64,000 nt of DNA from positions 434,001 to 498,000 of the forward strand of contig NZ_SISF01000033.1 of NCBI RefSeq assembly GCF_004310285.1, in the 5' to 3' direction. Shown here in pieces: positions 8,066 to 17,076 of this stretch. The position numbers and the translations under genes are program-made. Numbering within the stretch: the stretch's first letter is position 1; every line of letters starts with the position of its first letter. The notes under the pieces were generated by a model that did not search any database, had not been told where the DNA came from, and saw only the letters and a list, made by a program, of their open reading frames with translations. Source of the DNA: Agrobacterium cavarae (GTDB taxonomy: Bacteria > Pseudomonadota > Alphaproteobacteria > Rhizobiales > Rhizobiaceae).

Positions 8066-10048
8066 ATGATTTCTCGCGACAAACACGACCGGATGGCCAA
8101 TGCAATCCGATTTCTTGCCATGGATGCTGTGGAGAAGGCCAATTCCGGCCACCCCGGCCTGCCGATGGGAGCAGCGGATGTCGCCACCGTTCTCTTTACC
8201 CGCTACCTGAAATTCGATCCCAAGGCGCCGCACTGGCCCGACCGCGACCGTTTCGTGCTGTCCGCCGGCCACGGCTCCATGCTGCTCTACTCGTGCCTGT
8301 ATCTGACCGGCTACGAAGACATGACGATCGACGAGATCAAGCGCTTCCGTCAGCTCGGCTCCAAGACCGCCGGCCACCCGGAATATGGTCATGCCACCGG
8401 CATCGAGACCACCACCGGTCCTCTTGGCCAGGGCATTGCCAATGCTGTCGGCATGGCGATTGCCGAGCGCAAGCTGGAAGAAGAATTCGGCTCCGACCTG
8501 CAGAGCCATTATACCTACGTTCTGTGCGGCGACGGCTGCCTGATGGAAGGCATCAGCCATGAGGCGATCGCGCTTGCCGGCCATCTGCGCCTGAACAAGC
8601 TCGTGCTCTTCTGGGACAACAACAACATCACGATCGACGGCGCAGTCGGCCTGTCCGACTCCACCGACCAGATCGAACGCTTCAAGGCCGTTCACTGGCA
8701 CACGATCGAGATCGACGGTCACGATCCGGAAGCGATTGCCGCGGCCATCGAAGAAGCCCACAAGTCCGATCGTCCGACCTTCATCGCCGCCAAGACCACG
8801 ATCGGCTTCGGCGCCCCGAACAAGGCCGGCACCCACAAGGTGCACGGCTCGCCGCTCGGCGCAGAAGAAATCGCTGCAACCCGCAAGCATCTCAACTGGG
8901 AAGCCGAACCTTTCGTCATTCCTGAAGACGTGCTCGACGCATGGCGTCTGGCAGGCCTGCGCTCCACCAAGACACGCCAGGAGTGGGAAGCCCGCCTGGA
9001 AGCGGTCGAGGGTGGGAAGAAGGCCGAATTCAAGCGCCGTTTCGCCGGCGATCTGCCCGGCAACTTCGACAGCTCCATCGACGCCTTCAAGAAGAAAATT
9101 GCGGCCAACAACCCGACGGTTGCCACCCGCAAGGCTTCTGAAGACACGCTGGAAGTCATCAACGGCGTTGTGCCGGAGATGCTCGGCGGCTCCGCCGACC
9201 TGACACCGTCCAACAACACCAAGACCAGCCAGATGGTGTCGATCACGCCGACCGACTTCTCCGGTCGCTACATGCATTACGGCATCCGCGAACACGGCAT
9301 GGCTGCGGCCATGAACGGCATTTCGCTGCATGGCGGTCTGATCCCCTACTCCGGCGGCTTCCTGATCTTCTCGGACTATTGCCGTCCGTCGATCCGCCTT
9401 GCCGCACTGATGGGCATCCGCGTCGTTCACGTCCTGACGCATGACTCGATCGGCGTTGGCGAAGACGGCCCGACCCACCAGCCGGTGGAACAGATCGCAG
9501 CACTTCGCGCCATTCCGAACCTTCTGGTCTTCCGCCCGGCAGACGAGACGGAAACGGCAGAAGCCTGGCAGCTTGCCCTGCATGAAAAGCATCGTCCCTC
9601 CGCGCTGGCACTCACACGCCAGAACCTGACGCCGGCCCGCAAGGACTATGAGGAGAAGAACCTCGTTGCCTACGGCGCCTACGAACTGGTTTCGGCAAGC
9701 GACGCGAAGGTCTCGATCTTCGCGTCCGGCTCGGAAGTGGAGCTTGCGCTGAAGGCCGCCGCAACGCTGAAGGACAAGGGCATTTCCGCCCGCGTCGTGT
9801 CCGTGCCCTGCTTCGAACTCTTCAAGGAGCAGCCGGAAACCTATCGTCAGGCGATTATCGGCGACGCGCCGGTCAAGATCGCCGTCGAAGCGGCCATTCG
9901 CCAGGGCTGGGATTACTTCATCGGCAATGACGGCGCTTTCGTCGGCATGCAGTCCTTCGGTGCCTCCGCACCGGCCAAGGACCTCTTCCCGCATTTCGGC
10001 ATCACCGCGGAAGCGGTTGTCGCCGCAGCCGAAGAAAAGCTCGGCTGA
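8066..10048 (+). CDS. tkt: Transketolase
   Basis: This 660-residue, full-length transketolase transfers two-carbon units between pentose, erythrose and hexose phosphates using thiamine diphosphate. Family marks are MDAVEKANSGHPGLPMGAAD at the N-terminus, the TPP motif around residue 155 (CGDGCLMEGISHEA ending in WDNNNITIDG), the pyrimidine-domain block REHGMAAAMNGI, and HDSIGVGEDGPTHQP. It opens a run of central-carbon genes (tkt, gap, pgk, fba) on the same strand and is followed by gap after 145 bases. Long minus-strand open frames across it are GC-driven shadows. Confidence 0.97.
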   Translation: MISRDKHDRMANAIRFLAMDAVEKANSGHPGLPMGAADVATVLFTRYLKFDPKAPHWPDRDRFVLSAGHGSMLLYSCLYLTGYEDMTIDEIKRFRQLGSKTAGHPEYGHATGIETTTGPLGQGIANAVGMAIAERKLEEEFGSDLQSHYTYVLCGDGCLMEGISHEAIALAGHLRLNKLVLFWDNNNITIDGAVGLSDSTDQIERFKAVHWHTIEIDGHDPEAIAAAIEEAHKSDRPTFIAAKTTIGFGAPNKAGTHKVHGSPLGAEEIAATRKHLNWEAEPFVIPEDVLDAWRLAGLRSTKTRQEWEARLEAVEGGKKAEFKRRFAGDLPGNFDSSIDAFKKKIAANNPTVATRKASEDTLEVINGVVPEMLGGSADLTPSNNTKTSQMVSITPTDFSGRYMHYGIREHGMAAAMNGISLHGGLIPYSGGFLIFSDYCRPSIRLAALMGIRVVHVLTHDSIGVGEDGPTHQPVEQIAALRAIPNLLVFRPADETETAEAWQLALHEKHRPSALALTRQNLTPARKDYEEKNLVAYGAYELVSASDAKVSIFASGSEVELALKAAATLKDKGISARVVSVPCFELFKEQPETYRQAIIGDAPVKIAVEAAIRQGWDYFIGNDGAFVGMQSFGASAPAKDLFPHFGITAEAVVAAAEEKLG

Positions 10049-10193
10049 TCCCATTGGCCGAAGATCAGGGCGGCTTGCACGCCATGACCTTCGGTCGTCG
10101 ACCGCCGCAAGCGGTGAAGCGCGCCATACGCCTTCACCACTTCGCGCCCAAGCTATTCCATTCAGACGTAAATTATTGATCGGGAGACTGTAA

Positions 10194-11204
10194 ATGACTG
10201 TAAAAGTAGCCATTAACGGCTTCGGCCGCATCGGCCGTAACGTCCTTCGCGCCATCGTCGAATCCGGCCGCACCGACATCGAAGTCGTCGCCATCAACGA
10301 TCTTGGCCCTGTCGAGACCAATGCACACCTGCTGCGTTACGACTCCATTCACGGCAAGTTCCCGGCCGAGGTGAAGGTCGAAGGCGACACGATCACCGTT
10401 GGCGGCGGCAAGCCGATCAAGGTCACCGCCGTTCGCGACCCCGCAACGCTGCCGCATGGCGAACTCGGCGTCGATATCGCGCTGGAATGCACCGGCATCT
10501 TCACCGCCCGTGACAAGGCTGCCGCGCACCTGACCGCTGGCGCAAAGCGCGTCATCGTTTCGGCTCCAGCCGACGGCGCCGACCTGACGGTTGTCTTTGG
10601 TGTAAACCACGACCAGCTGACGAAGGACCACCTCGTCATCTCCAACGCCTCCTGCACCACCAACTGCCTGGTACCGGTCGTCAAGGTTCTCGATGACCTG
10701 ATCGGCATCGACCACGGCTTCATGACGACGATCCATTCCTACACGGGCGACCAGCCGACGCTGGACACCATGCACAAGGATCTTTACCGCGCCCGCGCTG
10801 CAGCGCTGTCGATGATCCCGACCTCGACCGGTGCTGCCAAGGCGGTCGGTCTCGTCATGCCGCACCTCAAGGGCCGCCTCGACGGTACCTCGATCCGCGT
10901 TCCCACACCAAACGTCTCGGTCGTCGACTTCAAGTTCGTCGCCAAGAAGGCAACCTCGGTCGAAGAAATCAACGAAGCCATCAAGGCTGCGTCGAACGGC
11001 GCGCTGAAGGGCGTTCTCGGCTACACCGACGAGCCGCTGGTTTCGCGTGACTTCAACCACGACAGCCACTCCTCGATCTTCGCCACCGACCAGACCAAGG
11101 TCATGGAAGGCAACTTCGTGCGCGTGCTCTCCTGGTACGACAACGAGTGGGGCTTCTCCAACCGCATGTCCGACACGGCCGTGGCTTTCGCCAAGACCAT
11201 CTGA
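10194..11204 (+). CDS. gap: Glyceraldehyde-3-phosphate dehydrogenase, type I
   Basis: The 336-residue protein shows the Rossmann start NGFGRIGRNVLRA, Asp36 in AINDLGP (the position that favours NAD over NADP), the catalytic Cys154 in SNASCTTNC, and YDNEWGFSNRMSDT near the end. It oxidises and phosphorylates glyceraldehyde 3-phosphate, or runs in reverse in gluconeogenesis. The start follows GGGAG about 8 bases upstream. It ends in a clear intrinsic terminator before the antiporter gene. Confidence 0.97.
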   Translation: MTVKVAINGFGRIGRNVLRAIVESGRTDIEVVAINDLGPVETNAHLLRYDSIHGKFPAEVKVEGDTITVGGGKPIKVTAVRDPATLPHGELGVDIALECTGIFTARDKAAAHLTAGAKRVIVSAPADGADLTVVFGVNHDQLTKDHLVISNASCTTNCLVPVVKVLDDLIGIDHGFMTTIHSYTGDQPTLDTMHKDLYRARAAALSMIPTSTGAAKAVGLVMPHLKGRLDGTSIRVPTPNVSVVDFKFVAKKATSVEEINEAIKAASNGALKGVLGYTDEPLVSRDFNHDSHSSIFATDQTKVMEGNFVRVLSWYDNEWGFSNRMSDTAVAFAKTI

Positions 11205-11230
11205 TCTGGCGGTCGATGACAATCCAAAGA

Positions 11231-11262
11231 ACCGGTGGGAGCAATCCCGCCGGTTTTTTTAT
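11231..11262 (+). terminator. Intrinsic terminator of gap
   Basis: ACCGGTGGGA pairs with TCCCGCCGGT around a GCAA loop and is followed by seven T residues, 27 bases after the gap stop. Confidence 0.9.
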
Positions 11263-11397
11263 GGGTCCGTCGCCGGCGCTGGCACTCCCGCCTTGCTCTG
11301 GTCCATTTTCAACCTGAACAATCACTGACAAGATTCGGTAGTCGCAGACGGGAGGCTGTGCGCCAGCTTCAAAGCATCGTTTGCAAAGGTTAGGGCA

Positions 11398-13215
11398 TTG
11401 GAATCATTTTATCTCTTGCTGCTGGTCGCCAACGTCCTTGTGCTTGCAGCCGCCTTTTCCAGCCTGATCGCCTATCGCTTCGGCGCGCCCCTGCTGCTTC
11501 TCTTCCTGATGATCGGCCTTGCCGCGGGCAAGGATGGTCTCGGCATCGAATTCACCAACAGTGCGCTGGCCTATATGCTCGGCTCGCTGGTGCTGGCGGT
11601 CATCCTCTTCGATTCCGGTTTCAGCACGCCGTTACAGACCTTCCGGCTCTCGTCCCGGCCCGCCCTCACACTTGCCACGGTCGGTGTCGTCCTGACGGCG
11701 GTGTTCTTCGCGGGCGCTGCTGCGCTGCTGCTCGGTTTCTCCTGGCTGGAAGGACTGCTGCTCGGCTCCATCGTCGCCTCCACCGATGCGGCAGCCGTGT
11801 TCTTCCTGCTGCGCATCGGCGGCATCCATATTCGCGACCAGGTGCGCTCCACGCTGGAAGTGGAGTCCGGCACCAACGATCCGATGGCGATTTTTCTGAC
11901 CATCGCCCTAGTGGAGGTCGTTGGCCGCGGCAAGGGGTTGGCGGGTTTCGATACCGGCTTCCTGCTGATGTTCCTCGAAGAAATGGGACTTGGCCTGATC
12001 TTCGGCGTGCTTGGCGGCTTGATGATCGTCAAGGTCGTCAACCGCTTCACTATGGATCGCGGGCTCGCACCCATCCTCGTTCTGGCCTTAGCGCTCCTCG
12101 TCTTCTCCTTCACCGGCGCGTTGAACGGCAGTGGCTTCCTCGCCGTCTACGTCGCGGGCATCGTTTCGGGCAACCGCAAGATTTTTGCCAAGGGCGCCAT
12201 CCGCCGTTTCCACGAAGGCATGACATGGCTGGCGCAAATCATCATGTTCCTGATGCTCGGCCTGCTTGCGACACCCTCGCAGTTCCCAGCCATCATCATT
12301 CCCGCCATCCTGCTTGCGCTCTTCCTCATCTTCGTCGCAAGACCGCTTGCGGTGTGGCTGAGCCTCATGCCCTTCAACTACACCCAGCAGGAAACGAGCT
12401 TCGTTGCCTGGGTGGGTCTGCGTGGCGCCGTCTCCATTCTGCTCGCCATCCTGCCCGCACTTGGGGGGCTCAACAATGCCGAGATCTATTTCAACGCCGC
12501 CTTCATCATCGTGCTGGTCTCGCTTCTCTTGCAGGGCTGGACGATCAAGCCCGTCGCAACCCGTCTTGGCCTCGTGGTGCCGCCACGGATGGGCGAGGTG
12601 GACAAGCTGGAAGTGGATCTGCCCGGCACGGCAACCCACGAGCTGATCTCCTACCGCGTGGCCAAGGGCAGCGCGATCCTGCAGGGCGAGCGCATTCCCC
12701 GCTGGGCCATGCCATCTCTGGTCGTGCGCGACGGCACCTCCATCCGCTATCAATATGCCGGCAGGCTTCGGGAAAACGATCTCGTCTATCTCTTCGTCAT
12801 CCCCAGCAATGCAAGGCTGCTCGACCGCCTCTTTGCCAGTGCCAAGCCGGTAACCGCCGATGACGAAGACATTTTCGGCACCTTTGCCATCTCGCCGCAA
12901 CGCCCGGCGACGGAACTGGATGCATCCTACGGGCCGGGGCTGATCACAGCGCAGGAGCAGTCCCTCACCGTTGGCGAACTGATCGAAACCCGCCTTGGCG
13001 GAAAGGCCGAATATGCCGATCGCATCCGTCTTGGCTCGCTGATCCTGATCGTCCGCGATCTCGATGAAAACCACGCGATTTCCAGCATCGGCATTTCGCT
13101 CGAACCGGTCGAACCGGCGACCACGCTGCCGATCTTCATCAGCCTGAAAGACATCATCCACCGTGCCCGCGAGCACCGCAAGGAAAGGCGCCGCGCGCGC
13201 CTGAACGCGAAGTGA
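11398..13215 (+). CDS. Potassium/proton antiporter (CvrA/NhaP2 type)
   Basis: The 605-residue protein has an N-terminal CPA1-type Na+/H+ exchanger domain of about 12 helices. Recognisable parts are FLMIGLAAGKDGLGIEF, DSGFSTPL, the STDAAAVFFLLR stretch and EVESGTNDPMA, which contains the ion-binding Asp. It is followed by a TrkA_C domain (residues about 400-485) and a CorC/HlyC-like C-terminal domain. This combination is that of YcgO/CvrA/NhaP2 antiporters, which export K+ under hyperosmotic or alkaline conditions. Translation starts at TTG 11398, preceded by AAAGGTTAGGG. It sits between gap and pgk but has its own leader after the gap terminator. Confidence 0.9.
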   Translation: MESFYLLLLVANVLVLAAAFSSLIAYRFGAPLLLLFLMIGLAAGKDGLGIEFTNSALAYMLGSLVLAVILFDSGFSTPLQTFRLSSRPALTLATVGVVLTAVFFAGAAALLLGFSWLEGLLLGSIVASTDAAAVFFLLRIGGIHIRDQVRSTLEVESGTNDPMAIFLTIALVEVVGRGKGLAGFDTGFLLMFLEEMGLGLIFGVLGGLMIVKVVNRFTMDRGLAPILVLALALLVFSFTGALNGSGFLAVYVAGIVSGNRKIFAKGAIRRFHEGMTWLAQIIMFLMLGLLATPSQFPAIIIPAILLALFLIFVARPLAVWLSLMPFNYTQQETSFVAWVGLRGAVSILLAILPALGGLNNAEIYFNAAFIIVLVSLLLQGWTIKPVATRLGLVVPPRMGEVDKLEVDLPGTATHELISYRVAKGSAILQGERIPRWAMPSLVVRDGTSIRYQYAGRLRENDLVYLFVIPSNARLLDRLFASAKPVTADDEDIFGTFAISPQRPATELDASYGPGLITAQEQSLTVGELIETRLGGKAEYADRIRLGSLILIVRDLDENHAISSIGISLEPVEPATTLPIFISLKDIIHRAREHRKERRRARLNAK

Positions 13216-13319
13216 AAGCGCGTCATGGCATCGTGACGAAAACGCCTTGCGTCGTCGGTCAGGCATAGTATGGTCGCGCCCGAAGACATTGTTTCAAACA
13301 CGTTTTACAGGATTGATCT

Positions 13320-14522
13320 ATGCCCGCCTTCAAGACCCTTGACGACCTCACCGACATTTCCGGAAAGCGCGTTCTTGTTCGCGTCGATCTCAATGTGCCG
13401 GTTGCTGACGGCAAGGTGACGGACAAGACCCGCCTGGAACGCGTGGCACCCACCATTCTGGAGCTCTCGGACAAGGGCGCCAAGGTCATTCTTCTCGCCC
13501 ATTTCGGTCGCCCGAAAGGTGAGCCGGTTGCCGACATGTCGCTGTCGCTGATTGCGCCTGCGCTTGAAGAGGTTCTCGACCACGCCGTCCACGTCGCCAC
13601 CGATTGCATCGGCCCGGCTGCTGCAGACGCCATCGCCAAGATGAATGATGGCGATATCCTGCTTCTGGAAAACACCCGCTTCCACAAGGGCGAGGAAAAG
13701 AACGATCCGGCCTTCGTCACCGAGCTTGCCAAGAATGGCGATGTCTACGTCAACGACGCCTTCTCCGCCGCCCACCGCGCCCATGCCTCCACAGAGGGTC
13801 TCGCACGCCATCTGCCGGCCTATGCCGGCCGCACCATGCAGGCGGAACTGGAAGCGCTGGAAAAGGGTCTTGGCGCCCCTGCCCGCCCGGTCGTTGCGAT
13901 CGTCGGCGGCGCCAAGGTCTCCACCAAGATCGATCTCCTGATGAACCTCGTCAAGAAGGTCGACGCACTCGTCATCGGCGGCGGTATGGCCAACACCTTC
14001 CTAGCCGCCCGCGGCACGCAGGTCGGCAAGTCGCTCTGCGAGCATGATCTGGCCGAAACCGCAAAGCAGATCATGATCGAGGCCGCGACAGCTGGCTGCG
14101 CCATCGTGCTGCCGGATGACGGCGTCGTTGCTCGCGAGTTCAAGGCCAATGCCGCCAACGAGATTGTCGATATCAACGCCATCCCCGAAGACGCCATGGT
14201 GCTCGATGTCGGTCCCAAATCGGTCGAAGCCATCAAGGGCTGGATCTCCCGCGCCGAAACGCTGGTCTGGAACGGCCCGCTCGGCGCCTTCGAAATCGAA
14301 CCCTTCGACACGGCAACCGTCGCTGCCGCCCGTCATGCCGCCGAATGCACCAAGTCCGGCAAGCTCGTCTCCGTCGCCGGCGGCGGTGATACGGTCGCAG
14401 CGTTGAACCATGCGGGCGTTGCGGAAGACTTCACCTACATCTCGACAGCCGGCGGTGCCTTCCTCGAATGGATGGAAGGCAAGGTCCTGCCCGGCGTCGC
14501 CATTCTGCAGGAACAGAAGTAA
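13320..14522 (+). CDS. pgk: Phosphoglycerate kinase
   Basis: This 400-residue enzyme transfers phosphate from 1,3-bisphosphoglycerate to ADP. Typical blocks are KRVLVRVDLNVPVADGKVTD, LLAHFGRPKG, LLENTRFHKGEEKNDP, VAIVGGAKVSTKIDLL, the glycine run VIGGGMANTFL, and VSVAGGGDTVAAL near the C-terminus. Length is normal. It is 104 bases after the antiporter stop and ends in a strong terminator. Confidence 0.97.
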   Translation: MPAFKTLDDLTDISGKRVLVRVDLNVPVADGKVTDKTRLERVAPTILELSDKGAKVILLAHFGRPKGEPVADMSLSLIAPALEEVLDHAVHVATDCIGPAAADAIAKMNDGDILLLENTRFHKGEEKNDPAFVTELAKNGDVYVNDAFSAAHRAHASTEGLARHLPAYAGRTMQAELEALEKGLGAPARPVVAIVGGAKVSTKIDLLMNLVKKVDALVIGGGMANTFLAARGTQVGKSLCEHDLAETAKQIMIEAATAGCAIVLPDDGVVAREFKANAANEIVDINAIPEDAMVLDVGPKSVEAIKGWISRAETLVWNGPLGAFEIEPFDTATVAAARHAAECTKSGKLVSVAGGGDTVAALNHAGVAEDFTYISTAGGAFLEWMEGKVLPGVAILQEQK

Positions 14523-14562
14523 CGCGTTTCTACCAAGAGGCGCCTGAGTGAAAAACGATTGA

Positions 14563-14594
14563 CCGACGCCACAACCGGCGTCGGTTTTTTTATT
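14563..14594 (+). terminator. Intrinsic terminator of pgk
   Basis: CCGACGCC and GGCGTCGG form a stem around ACAACC, followed by seven T residues. Confidence 0.88.
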
Positions 14595-14788
14595 GCTTCA
14601 GCAACCACCTCGTCTTCGGAACCAAACGGCGCATCAAGCGTCTTCTTTTTCGCCGATTTCACACGTCGTAGACAGCCTTAAAAAACGTTGACACATCAAA
14701 ACCTTTTCAAACGATTCAAGGCTTTAGCCTGCCATCTTTCTGCCTCTGTCTGGTATCTGAGTATGATTATGTATTGGGAGAACTGCAC

Positions 14789-15814
14789 ATGACCGAACGT
14801 CTTCAAGATATTGCACAAAAAATGATGTCGAACGGCAAGGGACTGCTGGCGGCGGATGAGTCCACCGGCACGATCAAGAAGCGCTTCGATACGATCGGTC
14901 TGGAATCGACCGAAACCAGCCGCCGTGATTATCGCGAAATGCTGTTCCGCACCGAAGAGGCGATGACGAAATGCATCTCCGGCGTCATTCTCTACGAGGA
15001 AACCCTCTTCCAGAAGGCCGCCGATGGCACGCCTTTCGTCGAGATCATCAAGGCCGCCGGCGCCGTTCCCGGCATCAAGGTGGATAAGGGCGCCAAGCCG
15101 CAGACCTTCTTTCCCGGCGAGACGGTGACCGAGGGCCTTGATGGCCTGGCGGATCGCCTGAAGATCTATTACGAGGCCGGTGCGCGCTTTGCCAAATGGC
15201 GCGGTGTGATCGCGATCGGTGATGGGCTTCCGACATGGGGGGCGATCAAGGCGAATGCCCAGGCGCTTGCCCGCTATGCAGCCCTTTGCCAGCAGGCCGG
15301 TATCGTGCCGATTGTCGAGCCGGAAGTATTGATGGACGGCAAGCCCGGGACCCACAGCATCGACCGTTGTGCCGAGGTGACCGAATGGGTGCTGCGCACC
15401 GTGTTCACCGATCTTTACGATGCCCGCGTCGATCTTGAAGGCATGATCCTGAAACCCAACATGGTGATCGACGGCAAGAATGCCCGCAAGGCAAGCGTTG
15501 AAGAGGTCGCCGAAAAGACCGTGAAGGTGCTGAATGCCACCGTGCCATCCACTGTGCCCGGCATCGCCTTCCTCTCCGGCGGCCAGTCATCGGAAGAAGC
15601 CACAGCCCACCTCTCGGCTATCAATGCCGGCTATGACCTGCCCTGGTCGGTCACCTTCTCCTATGGCCGCGCATTGCAGGAAGCAGCACTCCATGCCTGG
15701 GGCGGCAAGCAGGAAAATGTCGCAGCCGGCCAGCGCGCCTTCCGCCACCGCGCCGAGATGAATTCTCTGGCAGCGCGCGGCAACTGGAAGCAGGAGCTTG
15801 AGAAGGCGGCGTGA
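14789..15814 (+). CDS. fda: Class I fructose-bisphosphate aldolase
   Basis: This 341-residue metal-independent aldolase cleaves fructose 1,6-bisphosphate. The N-terminal GKGLLAADESTGTIKKRFD, the FAKWRGVI block and the Schiff-base lysine region EGMILKPNMVIDGKNA are diagnostic of the eukaryote-like class I family, as is FLSGGQSSEEAT. The start at ATG 14789 is preferred because GGGAG lies eight bases upstream; an extension to 14774 is not needed. Together with tkt, gap and pgk it forms a lower-glycolysis/pentose-phosphate block. Confidence 0.95.
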   Translation: MTERLQDIAQKMMSNGKGLLAADESTGTIKKRFDTIGLESTETSRRDYREMLFRTEEAMTKCISGVILYEETLFQKAADGTPFVEIIKAAGAVPGIKVDKGAKPQTFFPGETVTEGLDGLADRLKIYYEAGARFAKWRGVIAIGDGLPTWGAIKANAQALARYAALCQQAGIVPIVEPEVLMDGKPGTHSIDRCAEVTEWVLRTVFTDLYDARVDLEGMILKPNMVIDGKNARKASVEEVAEKTVKVLNATVPSTVPGIAFLSGGQSSEEATAHLSAINAGYDLPWSVTFSYGRALQEAALHAWGGKQENVAAGQRAFRHRAEMNSLAARGNWKQELEKAA

Positions 15815-15856
15815 CGTCGCTCCTCTCTACGTAAGCCCTATCTAAGACTGTACCGG

Positions 15857-15888
15857 AAAGCCGCTCCTTTCGAGCGGCTTTTTCTTTT
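15857..15888 (+). terminator. Intrinsic terminator of the aldolase gene
   Basis: AAAGCCGCTC and GAGCGGCTTT form a perfect stem around CTTTC, followed by a T-rich stretch. Confidence 0.9.
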
Positions 15889-16049
15889 CGCGGCGGCTCG
15901 CCGCTCTTCAAATTCACGCTCGCCCGGCGCAGTATGCCGCCATGACAGGCCCGTCACCGTCCCGACAGCAACCCGACAGTCGGGCGGATGGCGTGGTGAT
16001 CGATGGCGGTTTGCGGAAATGTCGACCGCGTCGAACCTTGGAGAAAGTA

Positions 16050-16529
16050 ATGCTGGTACAGAAACTCAGGCTACAGCGTGGCTGGTCGCAGGAGCAGTTG
16101 GCAATCGTCAGTGGCTTGAGCGTGCGCACTATTCAGCGTATCGAGCGCGGCCAATCCGCGAGCCTGGAAACGCTCGCCACGCTGGCATCCGTCTTCGAGA
16201 TCGACGTGTCGCAACTGACCGTAGAAAAGGAAACGGATATGCAAAGCATTGCTGTCGACTCCAGAGAAGCCGAAGAAGCCATTGCGTTCGAGCGCGTGCG
16301 AAAGATCAAGAAGTTCTACCTGCATGTCGCGCAATATGTCTTGGTCATCGCCATGCTGGTCGTCATCAACCTTGTTACCAGCCCCCATTACTTCTGGGCC
16401 ATCTGGCCGGCCCTCGGCTGGGGTGTCGCCCTTGCGATGAACGGCATGACCACCTTCGACCTCGTGCCCTTCCTCAATGCCGCATGGGAGCGCAAGAAGG
16501 TCGAGGATTATCTCGGGCGCAAGCTCTGA
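16050..16529 (+). CDS. XRE-type HTH protein with a 2TM domain
   Basis: This protein of about 159 residues starts with a Cro/CI-like HTH (QKLRLQRGWSQEQLAIVSGL, SVRTIQRIERGQSASLETL) and ends in a 2TM domain (two helices around YLHVAQYVLVIAMLVVINLV and FWAIWPALGWGVALAMNGM), closing with ERKKVEDYLGRKL. This is a known small architecture of membrane-tethered regulators. The ATG at 16050 with GGAGA upstream is preferred to an upstream start at 15942, because the HTH begins directly after it. The target and signal are unknown. Confidence 0.85.
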   Translation: MLVQKLRLQRGWSQEQLAIVSGLSVRTIQRIERGQSASLETLATLASVFEIDVSQLTVEKETDMQSIAVDSREAEEAIAFERVRKIKKFYLHVAQYVLVIAMLVVINLVTSPHYFWAIWPALGWGVALAMNGMTTFDLVPFLNAAWERKKVEDYLGRKL

Positions 16530-16533
16530 TCAT

Positions 16534-16637
16534 CTAAAGCGCCGTGCGTTTTGTTAAACGCACAAAAGACGCTTTGGCTTTTTGAAGCTACGCATCGTGC
16601 TTTCCGAAAATCGAGAGCGATTTTCGGGCCGATGCTG
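16534..16637 (+). repeat. Intergenic repeat, family C copy 1
   Basis: The segment begins AAAGCGCCGTGCG and contains ACGCATCGTGCTTT, CGAAAATC and CGGGCCGATGCTG. The same string is present in reverse orientation at 39580-39683 with about 80 percent visible identity. It contains internal inverted repeats (GTGCG...CGCAC and CGAAAATCG...CGATTTTCG). Confidence 0.7.
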
Positions 16638-16671
16638 CAGGCGCTTCCATCATCGATGGGAGCGCCAAAAT

Positions 16672-16827
16672 TCAAGGCCGCAGGAGCAGCACCAGCGTCC
16701 ACAGAACAAAGGCCACCACGGCGATCTTCCAAAAATCGGCGCGTCGTCTAAAGCCCGGGAATCCGAGCGGGCGGATGAGCTGGATACCCATGGCCAGAAG
16801 TAGCAAAAGGCCGATCGCCTTCGTCAT
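16672..16827 (-). CDS. Small conserved-looking two-helix membrane protein (51 aa)
   Basis: This short reading frame begins MTKAIGLLLLLAMGIQLIRP, continues with a basic loop (GFRRRADFWK) and ends in a second hydrophobic helix (IAVVAFVLWTLVLLLRP). AAAGG lies about 7 bases before the ATG. Two alternating hydrophobic helices with a positively charged turn predict a hairpin in the inner membrane with both ends outside. It stands alone between the HTH gene and the MFS gene. The function is unknown, and the call rests on the ribosome site and the clean membrane topology. Confidence 0.65.
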   Translation of the reverse strand: MTKAIGLLLLLAMGIQLIRPLGFPGFRRRADFWKIAVVAFVLWTLVLLLRP

Positions 16828-17076
16828 CACGCAACCTTTTGGCTCAATCGGGCAAGCTGTGTGCCACCGTTTCTGCCATCTTCTGAGGGAACCCTTGGCA
16901 GCTGCCGCCGGTTCAACTGCAAATGTCTATTTAGGGGCTTGCCGCATCCGTGAGCCAAATGTCAAACTCATTCTACATCGTCACAGGGTGGACATTTTTA
17001 TGCTCACCATGGCGGCGTCTTATTCGCACCATCTTCCGCATGATACCGGCAATAGCATCAGCATGAGAGAGACTTT
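16828..17076. other. Divergent upstream region of the small membrane protein and MFS genes
   Basis: This region should carry both divergent promoters. No perfect sigma-70 pair or operator palindrome was recognised. Confidence 0.4.

Noticed and set aside
8042..10321. Long minus-strand open frame of 759 codons across tkt
   Set aside because: It is antisense to an unmistakable transketolase, has no ribosome site, and its translation has low-complexity Arg/Gly/Val composition typical of GC-rich shadows.
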